Positions 1 to 9,368 of a stretch of DNA of 31,624 bases are shown in pieces. The translations under genes and the position numbers were made by a program. The stretch spans positions 1 to 31,624 of the forward strand of contig JAHLTZ010000084.1 of NCBI GenBank assembly GCA_025786725.1, read 5' to 3'. Under the pieces are notes generated by a model. The model was not told the DNA's origin. It made no database searches and saw only the letters and a program-made list of their open reading frames with translations. Every line of letters starts with the position of its first letter. The stretch's first letter is position 1. Origin of the DNA: Syncephalis fuscata. Lineage: Eukaryota; Zoopagomycota; Zoopagomycetes; Zoopagales; Piptocephalidaceae.

Positions 1-574
1 TGCAAACTATGTAACATGTAACTTTAAATATTTATTGTAATTAACATTAATACTACTATGGAAATAAAATAGCAATCTAAACATATAAAAGTGCGCAAAA
101 ATAAAAAGGTTATTGCTATTATTTTTTATTTAAAATAATCAATGATATAGCTTCTTTTACCTAAATAAAAAACGTGCTATAAATTTGTTAAAAGTACGCA
201 GCTACAATTCTTTAACATAATTACAAATACGATAATTATGCTTACACTTTACAAACACATTTAATGGTGTTAATTGTCGTAATATTTAAATAAAATATTA
301 CACATTTATATCGTATACTGTGTATACTTTTACTTCTGGTTAGTGTGCGTTAGTTGCTTTAACTTGTATTATTCTACAGTTTACAACATGTGTAATACAG
401 AGTTTGGTTGTTATATTATTTATCATTGCTACTGTTTCCTAGTACTATTGAATCAAAATCTCGCTTTATTTACTTTAATAAAAATAACCATCAATTACGA
501 ATAAACCAAATTGAAGTTATTTTTGTTTCATGTAAAGATTAAAGCTTGGTTGATTTATGATATTTAAGCGGCTA
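1..574. other. AT-rich stretch, no gene seen
   Basis: No open frame with a recognisable protein, no splice-site series and no tRNA-like promoter boxes were seen. It lies downstream of the minus-strand secreted-protein gene ending at 575 and probably contains its 3' untranslated region. Confidence 0.5.
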
Positions 575-1169
575 TTAAAGTCCATGTCCGTCTTGAGATT
601 TGTGCGTATCCTGCTTACGGCTTTCATGATCACGAGATGCTCCATTTTGGCCATGTTCACCATTTGGTTTCTTATACTCCATATGCTTATCAAAGAAGCC
701 GCCTCGATGTTCTTGGTCAAATAATAGCTTTTTAAAGTTTTCATTATTCATATCGCGACGGAAATGGTGTTCTTGGCCTGGTTTATGGCTTTCATGGTCG
801 CGAGATGCTTCATTTGGGCCATGTTCACCATTTAATCCCTTATGCATTTCAGGACTACGATGATCATTTCCTTGATGTTCCTTATGCTGGCCAGGGAAGC
901 CACCTCGATGCTCTTGATCAAATGATGACTTTTTAAAGTCTTCATTATTCATGTCACGGCGGAGGAGCTGACCTTGGGGTAAATCATAGTGATTAAATTC
1001 ACCCTTAATATCATAAAATTGAGAAGAATCTTAATGTCAAAGATTATTAATTAATGTTTATAACAGTATGTATGTTTATATTACCTTTGGGGGTAGGCTG
1101 TGCGTATATTGTGCCAACCAGGGCAGACAATATATAAGTGGTGGCGACAAGAATGGTAAAGTTACGCAT
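575..1169 (-). CDS. Secreted His/Glu-rich protein with two dibasic-delimited repeats
   Basis: Predicted secreted protein of 179 residues in two exons, 1169-1085 and 1029-575, with a 55-nt GT-AG intron (1084-1030). The splice is phase 1 and gives an open frame. Residues 1-23 form a signal peptide (MRNFTILVATTYILSALVG, then TIYA before QPTPK). After a 30-residue spacer come two homologous repeats, residues 54-120 and 121-179. Each begins DMNNE(D/N)FKK and includes FDQEHRGGF and (E)ASRDHES. Each repeat is immediately preceded by Arg-Arg (LLRR-D and HFRR-D), as expected for Kex2 cleavage in the late Golgi. The repeats are rich in His, Glu, Asp, Gly and Lys and have no Cys. I do not recognise a named family. 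The layout (signal, spacer, RR-separated repeats) resembles fungal Kex2-processed repeat proteins. Function is unknown; a secreted peptide, surface or metal-binding role is possible. Confidence 0.8.
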
Positions 1170-2325
1170 TTTGTGCTTTCGTTTGTTCTATAAACGTTGA
1201 AGTTTGAAAAAAGTGAGAGCGAAAAGCTTTATGCTGGTCGTGTGAAATCTAGCTAGAAGTGATGATGAATTGGTATTTACAAAGCTAGTGCTTATGAGTG
1301 CTTTTATAGTAGATTAGTTGGCAATCTTTCTTAGTTACTGCGTCTTGGGAAGCTGTAGAATCGATCATAATAGAAGTGAGTTTGAAATTATAAATATCTG
1401 TAGGCATTTTAAATTCTTGGCGATATTAATAATTAATGTTGCAAGCAAACTTGTTAGCTTTTTTCAGTAAATAAAATGCAAGCTATTTTTAAATAGATAG
1501 CATTGTAAAAGTGAAATCCAAAAGTAGCTATACTAATTTATATTGTCGAGTATTAAACGGCAATGGTAGTACAAACTAGATAGCGGCATAATTAACCAAC
1601 TTTGCCTATACAATAAAGCAATGCTAAAATGTTTCCACTAGTGGTAATAAAGTCAAGAAAACAGTGCTTATATGGTATTCTAGTAAATTGAATAGTAATA
1701 ATATTGCTATTAGTTTGATTGTTGCTGTTTTTTTAATGCTACTTGAACTGATAACTAATTATACTGGTTACCCATCTAACCAAAAAAGTAACTGAATTTA
1801 CAGATTCGGAGTTTATTTTTATACATTTATGGCAAAAAATATATTTTTAAATAATTGCCAAGAATTGACATAACCGATAGATATTGTGATACCGTTGTGG
1901 TTACTTGAGACGTGTAAGAATAATAGTAAAGAAAATAGATTTAGAATTAAGCAATGCTTTTATAAACTATCAAAGCAAGAAATAAGATAAAAGTTTAATT
2001 GCATCCAGATGAGAACCAGTCAGCTACCAATTTCTTTACCGTAATACTGATGATTACATGCTCACTCTTTTGGATTTACCCCAGTAAATAGCATTCAAAT
2101 TGTTTGTATTAAGTTTTTAACTAATACGTTTTATTTCTGCTAATTCTATTAAATTAAAATTACGTTTTATCTGCTTTAATAACCAAAAACGTAATAAATT
2201 TACAGCCTGTAAAAAAAGCTATTTTATTAAACAGCTTGTTTAATGTAATTTGTCTAAAATTGTTTTTGCTTTAATTGCTTAATATCCAGTAGCTCTTTTA
2301 CATAAGAAATTGTGGAGATAGACAA
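1170..2325. other. Intergenic AT-rich region
   Basis: About 1.15 kb between the start of the minus-strand secreted gene and the 3' end of the glycosyltransferase relic. It probably holds the promoter of the former. I see no coding frame, repeat array or RNA gene in it. Confidence 0.45.
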
Positions 2326-4042
2326 CTAAATAAAAATGGCGAAAAAAACAGCAAACAAAACATATAGATTGTAGTTTTTTGCTTTCCACCATGGCATACG
2401 CCAGTTTGCGCTTTTGTGAGCTATTATGGCGCCTGGGACTGCGGCTAGTTTAATAAGATCCGCTCCCCGAGCCTGATCGCGCTCAATGATACGTACTATT
2501 TTCTTGAGTCTTGCCACATTAAAAAGAAACTGTTTTTTTTGTTTGAATTATCTGATAATAAACGATAAAGCATTTTATCAAGTGTTTCCTCGTTTACTTG
2601 CAATTTTGGTAGCCATAAGCCTACTCCCTGTTCCGCCAGTTCAATAGCGTCGCCTAGTTGATCGATAAGATCAGATATTTCAATAATTGGTACACCTGTG
2701 TGTAATGTCTCATGAACAGATGACATACCACAGCGTGTAATAAATAATTTGGTTGATGGATGTTGCAATACAGCTTGTTGTGATGCACAATTCAATAAAT
2801 GAATTACTGGATGTTTATCCAAGCGCATGTCTCCAATACTGTGCGCAATGTCATCAACAGTTATAGTTTTAGGCACTGTATTGTGCTCATCATCATCATA
2901 CATGCTCGACTGCATTAATCCCCACACCACATCATCAAGCAATCCTTTTTATGAACAACTAATAAAGCATGTATAATCTGTGTTATGCATTGAGGGGATA
3001 TAATAGTAATGGTGCCAAAACCAACATAAACTACTCATTTACGCATATCCAAGAATTCACGTAATTTGTTCGATAATGGCGCAAAAATTGGCGGCATAAA
3101 AAGCCCAATTATAAATGTGTTGGCTGGCAATGGCTGCGGTGTCTGGCAAACAGTCAGTATAATTTTTCACGATTACTGGCAGCTTACTTCAAAACCAAAA
3201 AGCTATTTACCAGTACTATACCATGTCGCCAACAGTCAGCGTAATTTGTGTACGGAGTAACACCAAGCTCAGACATAGTATACCGTTTTTTATAATGGTA
3301 TCCCAAGAGCTCAGCAAAAACCGCGCTGGCAACAGAACGGTATCGGATAGACGTTCCATAAATGTGGCATGCTCGTAGGTTGATGAGATTGTGCTGAAAA
3401 CATTTGTTATATAAGGCTGCGTTATAAAATCTACACAAGTCAGACCAATAATACAATCGTTTATCCGGAACATAGTTACCTAGCCCACCAAGCATAGGTG
3501 TAGTGACCACAAAAGGGCGTTTTGCGTAACGGGCAGCGTCGTAGCGGCCGTAGTTGAAAAAATCACACACCACAACATCTACTACATTGTCTTTAATCCA
3601 TTGACTGAAAAACTTGAATTTGCTTGCATATTAGTGTAGGCTTAATCGCCGTACTACCACAGTAAATTCTACCGGATCTGCATCGGTATCAGAAAACAAA
3701 TATCTACGGCATGATCCCATTATGACAGTCTTATTCAATGAATTTTCACCAAGGCTTATCGGGTGCAAGGATGGATAGTCCTTCACCAGGATGCCAGTGT
3801 ATCGTTGTAGCTGGCAAATGTCACATTATGCCCACGAGCCGACAGTATGTTGCTTAGCAATAGCTGTGGTGCCGTGTGCGAGCACGCACTAACTGCAGTG
3901 TTCATTAAAATATTCAATGGATGATCAAGGTCCGCATGCTGGCTAAAAGCCGATTCAACACTACTGGCTTTAACTGAAGCCTGCGATTTAGTATAGCATA
4001 CAGCAACAAGCTAATACTAAAAAACAGTTTTTTCAGCTGCAT
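2326..4042 (-). pseudogene. Decayed UDP-glycosyltransferase (GT1 family)
   Basis: Relic of a membrane-anchored family 1 glycosyltransferase, an enzyme class that moves a sugar from a UDP-sugar to a lipid or small molecule. From the 5' end (4042) one can follow a hydrophobic leader (MQLKKLFFSISLLLYAIL), an N-terminal Rossmann segment (LLLSNILSARGHNVTFASYN), a mid region (PFVVTTPMLGGLGNYVPD), the strand that opens the donor-binding half (VVYVGFGTITIISPQ), a UGT-signature-like stretch (TRCGMSSVHETLHTGVPII) and a C-terminal membrane segment (YNLYVLFAVFFAIFI). These pieces lie in different frames. There is an in-frame TGA at 3037-3035, just before the VVYVGFGT strand. Frame changes occur near 3950, 3780, 3220, 2945 and in the A-run around 2530. 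The signature has Arg-Cys where HCG is usual. With this many breaks it is very probably inactive. One or two homopolymer breaks could be sequencing errors, but not the whole set. Confidence 0.85.
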
Positions 4043-4961
4043 ATTAAAGTAGCAATAAAAAATTACTAAGTAACAATTTTCTAGCCTATTTTTTATTTTA
4101 TTATGAAGTTGAAACGTGTGTAATGGCAGTAGAGTAGATAGATGTAAAACACGTTTCAATACTCTATATTACTTGGAATAACTCAAATGCAATAAAAAAA
4201 CGCTCATACTGTCAATATTTTTACTCTTCCAGCAATCGTTAGCAATAAATCAATCGAGCCAGTGCTGAGGTCTTACTGTGCGTTGTGTTAATGCATAACT
4301 CTGTAGACTGAGCGTCAAACATTTTTAGGCAGCAGCATTCTATTCACGCAGTATACTCATCCATCCTATCTGTCTGTACCACTTCATTCTAACCTGTATA
4401 CTCAGTGCAACACATGCTGGAAACGCACAGCCAAATGGCGCTGTTACCTTTATAGAACCAATCGAATTTAATTTGGAAGCATGTGGTGGACTGTGTAACA
4501 ATATTTTATTTTATTGATTGGTCTTGGACCACACATGTACCGTCTAATTGCCACATACACGTCATCTGAATGAGTAGGCGTAGGCTCATTAAAGAATACT
4601 AAAAAACTGAAATCATGCCTAGTTGTCCAAAATGTATTCCATAGAATCATAGAGATGCATCTTGATTGGTGTGAACTGTATCTGCAATGTGCTTTCTGCA
4701 GATTTTCTCTCTGGTGTAAAAGCATTCCATCCTTCACATGAATATACTTTTATTGGTAGAAATTGCATGCGCAGTCTATTCTGTGCAATAAAAAACATTC
4801 GCCTCTTCACTGTCGCCGTAAACTTAAATAGCTCACATCGATTTGCGATTGCTACTACACTTTGTCAACTCCTACACACACTCTCTCTTTTCTACTACAT
4901 ATTATTTACCACTACCATTATTTACTACATACTCTCTCTTTTGGTCTACTTGTCTATTCTA
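4043..4961. other. Intergenic region with pyrimidine-rich leader
   Basis: No gene that I can support. The last 120 bases are CT-rich, with two copies of a CTCTCTCTTTT-type tract (about 4881 and 4932), and look like the promoter or 5' untranslated leader of the microexon gene starting at 4978. Two short overlapping minus-strand frames at 4468-4810 may be a degraded coding relic but match nothing I know. Confidence 0.4.
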
Positions 4962-4976
4962 ACAAATCAACATTAC
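4962..4976 (+). promoter_or_regulatory. Shared 15-bp leader motif, copy 1
   Basis: The 15-mer ACAAATCAACATTAC ends one base before the ATG at 4978. The identical 15-mer occurs at 8171-8185 upstream of the Pro/Tyr repeat secreted protein. Its placement in both leaders suggests a common transcription-start, untranslated-leader or regulatory element. This is inferred from two copies only. Confidence 0.5.
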
Positions 4977-4977
4977 C

Positions 4978-6167
4978 ATGAATTTTTCCATTGCTACTGT
5001 CTGCACTTTCGTCGTGTTTTTTGTGTCCGGTGTAATCTTGGTGGATGCCATGCCATCCCGAGGTCGTGGTAATATGCTGTACTTATAAGCAACTATTGCA
5101 ATATTAACCGTTTAATATTTGTTTATATAAACCGTCTGGAACTGCAGGACTAGTCAGAAGTAAGGAATTTATATGGACAATTGTATATTTACTAATTTTA
5201 ATCCACTGTCGATATCGATTTAATAAATGTGTACTTGTAGGAGGTATACTATTTTTATAAATAAAATATACAAAGACTGACCACGCAGTATTTTCTGATG
5301 TAAATTACTAAACCAATATCAATAGATGAGCCACAAGGTATAGCACGACTATAAATTTTTGATTATATGGCATTACTAACAATGACTTAAAAACTTTATT
5401 ATTTATAGACAGTAAGTGACTTTAAAGCACAAATTAGTTAATATTTATGCATGTTATTATTAATAATTATTTCTAGATCGTAAGTGGCTTACATTATAAT
5501 TTCATCAATACCTATATATGTGTATTGTTTATAGTTTGTAAGTTATACTATGAAGCAGTGCTAGTAATACTTATATAAATGATATTGATTACTTATCATC
5601 CACAGTTCTTAAGTCGCATATGAAACTACTGCCAATATCACTGACATAAACTATTGCTTGCTAACTATTTATAGAACGTAAGTTGCCGGACAGGCCAACA
5701 CAAATGATATTTACACGTGGTATTGACAACTATTATTTGTAGACAGTAAGTTAAATTAAAATTGCTATAAGTAATATTTACATATGCTATTGCTAAACTA
5801 TTATCAATAGTTTGTAAGCTGCAATAAAAATTACTACCAGTGTTACTTATATATGTTAACAATCGAATTTTATTTATAGTTAGTAAGTTACATTAAATTT
5901 TAACACTACCGATGTTTACAAGTTTTATTGATAAACTATTATTTGTAGATCGTAAGTTGCATTACATTTTAATACCTTATAATTTATATATCCTACTACC
6001 TAATTCTTGTTTACAGAGAGTAAGTTACATAATAAGCTAGTTTTATTGATACTTAAACATGTTGCTGGTATTCTACTATTTATAGGAGGTAAGCTGAATT
6101 CTATCTGTTTACTTAATCTATTTTATATAAATCTGATCAATAATGTATGTTCATATGATTAGATTAA
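4978..6167 (+). CDS. Microexon gene for a 51-residue secreted peptide
   Basis: Proposed gene of 15 exons. Exon 1 (4978-5068) encodes a signal peptide (MNFSIATVCTFVVFFVSGVI, then LVDA) and MPSRGR, ending in phase 1. Then come a 12-nt exon 5148-5159, GAG 5241-5243, a 12-nt exon 5326-5337, and eleven 3-nt exons starting at 5409, 5477, 5535, 5606, 5675, 5743, 5811, 5880, 5949, 6017 and 6086. A last exon at 6163 completes an Asp codon and then reads TAA (6165-6167). All introns are phase 1. Nearly every microexon is directly preceded by TAG or CAG and followed by GTAAG(T/C/G) or GTATA. The exception is TTC at 5606-5608, followed by TTAAGT. The 156-nt spliced message has no internal stop: signal peptide, a short propeptide ending GLVRR, then DEPQDNLFQHIFNQRD. 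The Arg-Arg-Asp junction matches the Kex2-like RR-D sites in the 575-1169 gene. The exon 1 signal peptide and the splice-site series are seen directly. The full chain is inference, and the last exon and the TTC unit are the weakest parts. Function is unknown; a secreted effector or signalling peptide would fit. Confidence 0.62.
5409..6088 (+). repeat. Tandem ~69-bp array of single-codon microexon units
   Basis: Eleven triplets lie between perfect splice-site motifs at a spacing of 68, 58, 71, 69, 68, 68, 69, 69, 68 and 69 bases. In order they are ACA, ATC, TTT, TTC, AAC, ACA, TTT, TTA, ATC, AGA, GAG. Each unit is one short intron of about 65 nt. It starts GTAAGT(T/G), often followed by a RCAT-like stretch. 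Its middle is AT-rich, with ATTTACATATG-like words. It ends in a CTAAC/TAAACTATT branch-like site and TTATTTATAG. The intron bodies are diverged copies of one another, while the splice signals are nearly invariant and the enclosed triplet varies. One unit has TTAAGT instead of GTAAGT after the triplet (5609). Purely random occurrence of AGNNNGTAAG ten times in 700 bases is not plausible. Confidence 0.85.
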
Positions 6168-8170
6168 ATGATCAATCAAGGATGCTGGATCAAAAACTAT
6201 GGCTGTCATTTAAGCATATTTTAGGTATACGCCTGATTAATAACAAGGTTATTTAACAGCACGCTATGTAGTCCCTTGTACACCAAGATCTGGCTTATAT
6301 CCTGGTCGGTCCACTTTCTAATCGATGGTGCCGTTATATTACTAATAAGATAATATATATTATTTATACTAATAAATATTCTTATGCTAATAAACATATC
6401 ATGATATCTTACAGCTGTGGCATTAATACTTTATTCTTGTTTTTACCTTTACTTGATAGCAATTAATAGCAAACAAACGGAAAATGCAAACAACAACAAA
6501 CGCACTCTTATGCGATAAATTATAGAACGGTATAATGGTAAATAGACCAGTACAATCAATCCAATTTAACAAAAAATAATAATTGAATTAGACCAGAGTA
6601 TGATAAATTTTGTTTAAATAAAAAATAAGAGTAATAGTTTATGCCACCCCATCTAGTCTATTATATATCAGTTCATACTATTGTATATAACAGGTGCAAT
6701 TAAATCTAATGCTAATCCCATTTATATATTGCATTATTATTGTTTATTAAATAATAGTGTGCTAATGCTTTATTACAGCACTGTTTATCCGTGCCATGAT
6801 GGACACACGGTGCCACGTCACAATATTACCAACTTGATAGCTTAACTGTCTGGATACATCATCTAATTTATTCAAGGCTCAGCTACAAACATACATTTCA
6901 GTAGAAAATATGTCACATGAGCCGTTTAATATTATGTGCTTCACAATAGCATGGCTGTGGCTCAGATATGCTAAAGTTGCTTTCCAGCATTTGCTACAGT
7001 TAAATAAACACAATATTGTATGGCTTTTAACTTTACAGTAGCTAGACTGCTAGGATAAACAGCCTAATTGAATATACAAGACAAAATAAAAATGCAGGCC
7101 ATAGTCCATACGCTAGAGCGTATCAATTGCAAAGCACTACTTGTAAACATCCATTAGCACAAACATTGCTTATGCTGTAAAGCAGTATTGTATAAGTTTC
7201 CAAACGGTAACAGTATATAGAAACACCTGAGTAGATGCGATAGTATAATAGACTATGTCAATCATTTAGGCCAACCATATTACCGCTATGCTGTTAATGC
7301 CTCTGCCAAGTATTCACTAAATTGACTCATAGACAACAAATACATCGAATCGAGATACTTGTTCAGATCAGTGACCGAGAAACAGGTTTTTGAACAAGCA
7401 GACTTATTTGGTTGCAAAAATAGTTGGAATGAAAGTTCGTAAAACACACATGAACTTGGCTATTGACCAAGCTGACATACACAAAGCATTAATTAACAAA
7501 GCTTACTCATTATAAAATGCACATATGTGCTTAATTGGCTAGTATAAAGCCACATTTTAATACCATATTATCGTGATGTAACGTATTTATTAAATAGCTA
7601 GTTTGAAGAATTCAAAGTGTTGTTAGCTTCTGTAAGACAAAACAAATCGACGATTGGCCTATCCTTCAATTAATATGGCATTAATTAGTGTCTTAAAAAA
7701 ATGAATCACTATTTGTTTCAATAACGTGAATAAAGCCGCTATCGCCTTAATTAAAAAAGACATCATAAAAAATTGGCCTTTTGTTCAGTCATCTCCCTAG
7801 CATAATTGCGTAGCCTTTTATTGCTTTAATTAATGGGTGGGTCTATTTTAAGCTTTACCAGGCGGTTGTTCAAGATGTTTTCCTTTTTAAGATGTTATAA
7901 TCAAGCTATTCTACTTATTGAATCCCATGAAAAAATGCATAAAGTACGACAAATAAATAGGCCTATATTAATTTACTACTTTGCATAATTTAACTAATGG
8001 CATAAATCATAAGTTCATTAAATTGTATATTTAAGGCAATCACATATTTTATTTGACCAAATTATTAAAAGTTATAGCTATACGCACGACTCTCCATTCA
8101 AAAACTTACGGCCTGAATCTCATATTACTCGATCTTAGCTTATCAGCACATCATTTGTTGAACTTTTCTT
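6168..8170. other. Intergenic region, no supportable gene
   Basis: Two kilobases of AT-rich sequence with stops in all frames. I found no further microexon units after 6088, no tRNA-like boxes and no clear terminal repeats. A somewhat more GC-balanced patch near 7290-7440 may be decayed coding sequence but cannot be assigned. Confidence 0.4.
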
Positions 8171-8185
8171 ACAAATCAACATTAC
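8171..8185 (+). promoter_or_regulatory. Shared 15-bp leader motif, copy 2
   Basis: Same 15-mer as at 4962-4976, here 19 bases upstream of the ATG at 8205. See the first copy for interpretation. Confidence 0.5.
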
Positions 8186-8204
8186 GTTTTAATCATCATT
8201 CAAA

Positions 8205-9368
8205 ATGTTTAGCAAGCGTACGACACTGGCCGCAATATTGCTTATCGCTGCAACAAGCAATGTTTTATTCGTCTCGGGTGCGCCATCTATAGATCACAAT
8301 GCATCAACTGATCAGCCTACTAGTACTGATGCACCTTTCTTAGGATCGAACTCCGATGCCAGCAATATCTTTAATGGCCAGCACAAAGACTGTTATGGCA
8401 ATTTTTTGAAAAAACGTTCTTATAATACTGGCTATGGTAACAATATACCTGTTCCAACCTATTCAAATCAATCACCTCCAGTATATGTACCAGAACCAAC
8501 CAAGTCATATACGTCTATGCCAACTAAAAGCACTCCAGCGACGGTATCAGAGTCGATTACAACGTATATACCTACGTTTACTCCAATATCCCATGCACCT
8601 GAGCCATCTAAGTCAAATACACCTGTACCTTCTTCACATAAGCCATATACGCCTGTGCCTGCGCCAAAGCCTCATGTACCTGCTCCACACAAGCCATATA
8701 CGCCTGTGCCTGCGCCAAAGCCTCATGTACCTGCTCCACATAAGCCATATACGCCTGTGCCTGCGCCAAAGCCTCATGTACCTGCTCCACATAAGCCATA
8801 TACGCCAGTACCTGCGCCAAAGCCTCATGTACCTGCTCCACATAAGCCATATACGCCTGTGCCTGCGCCAAAGCCTCATGTACCTGCTCCACATAAGCCA
8901 TATACGCCAGTACCTGCGCCAAAGCCTCATGTACCTGCTCCACATAAGCCATATACGCCTGTGCCTGCGCCAAAGCCTCATGTACCTGCTCCACATAAGC
9001 CATATACACCTTATTACCCAGTCAACCGATACGGTAATGGATACTCGCAGTATGGCTCATATGGTTCTGGTTCCTCAAGCGGCTCATATAATGGATACTC
9101 ACAATCGTATGACTCTCAATATGGCTCATATGGTTCTGGCTCATATGATTCTAGCTATTCAGCCTATCCATATAGTGGATATTCGCAATCTTCCGCATCT
9201 CGATATGGATCATATGGCTCTGGCTCATATGGTTCTGATTCTGGCTCATATGGTTTTGATTCTGGTTCATATGGCTCTAGCCATTCAGCCTATCCATATA
9301 GTGGATATTCGCAATCTTCCGCATCTCAATATGGATCATATGGCTCTGGCTCATACAGCGGATACTAG
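8205..9368 (+). CDS. Secreted Pro/Tyr-rich repeat protein (cell-wall or extracellular matrix type)
   Basis: Intronless 387-residue secreted protein. Residues 1-25 are a signal peptide ending FVSG before APSID. A Lys-Lys-Arg at 69-71 (NFLKKR then SYNTGY) is a likely Kex2 site that would release the long C-terminal part. Residues 72-144 are rich in Pro, Thr and Ser. Residues 145-263 are seven identical 17-residue repeats of the type HKPYTPVPAPKPHVPAP, followed by a partial eighth. Residues about 270-387 form a Gly/Ser/Tyr tail with repeated YGSYGSGSY and AYPYSGYSQSSAS motifs. There is no catalytic domain. The composition resembles structural wall glycoproteins and Tyr-crosslinkable matrix proteins; this is inference from composition, not from a recognised family. 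The ATG at 8205 is chosen because it begins a textbook signal peptide and follows the leader motif at 8171-8185. It lies in the same secreted-gene region as the genes at 575 and 4978. Confidence 0.85.
   Translation: MFSKRTTLAAILLIAATSNVLFVSGAPSIDHNASTDQPTSTDAPFLGSNSDASNIFNGQHKDCYGNFLKKRSYNTGYGNNIPVPTYSNQSPPVYVPEPTKSYTSMPTKSTPATVSESITTYIPTFTPISHAPEPSKSNTPVPSSHKPYTPVPAPKPHVPAPHKPYTPVPAPKPHVPAPHKPYTPVPAPKPHVPAPHKPYTPVPAPKPHVPAPHKPYTPVPAPKPHVPAPHKPYTPVPAPKPHVPAPHKPYTPVPAPKPHVPAPHKPYTPYYPVNRYGNGYSQYGSYGSGSSSGSYNGYSQSYDSQYGSYGSGSYDSSYSAYPYSGYSQSSASRYGSYGSGSYGSDSGSYGFDSGSYGSSHSAYPYSGYSQSSASQYGSYGSGSYSGY
8637..9011 (+). repeat. 51-bp tandem repeat, 7 full copies plus a partial one
   Basis: In-frame coding minisatellite inside the Pro/Tyr-rich protein. 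Seven complete 51-bp units (8637-8993) encode the same 17 residues. The partial eighth encodes HKPYTP and then diverges. Copies differ by only a few synonymous bases. Copies 4 and 6 share the CCAGTACCT variant where the others have CCTGTGCCT, which suggests recent duplication or unequal exchange of multi-copy blocks. Confidence 0.95.

Noticed and set aside
4468-4810. Two overlapping minus-strand frames that might form one protein after a frame change
   Set aside because: No motif or family could be recognised, and there is no splice site that clearly joins them. Noted only as a possible relic.
5281-5325. Possible extra 11-nt exon after CACGCAG (5289-5299)
   Set aside because: It would leave a 27-nt intron and break the constant phase 1 pattern. 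Treating it as intron keeps the frame.
5409-6088. CRISPR-like array interpretation of the 69-bp periodicity
   Set aside because: The conserved parts are splice-site and branch-like signals, not direct repeats with unique spacers, and the surrounding genes are eukaryotic with introns.
8104-8114. A single AG-GCC-GTAAG on the minus strand resembling a microexon unit
   Set aside because: Isolated, with no periodic neighbours. A few such matches are expected by chance in 31 kb on two strands.
8608-9009. Long minus-strand frames across the Pro/Tyr repeat
   Set aside because: They exist only because the 51-bp repeat length is a multiple of three. The plus-strand frame has a signal peptide and sensible composition.
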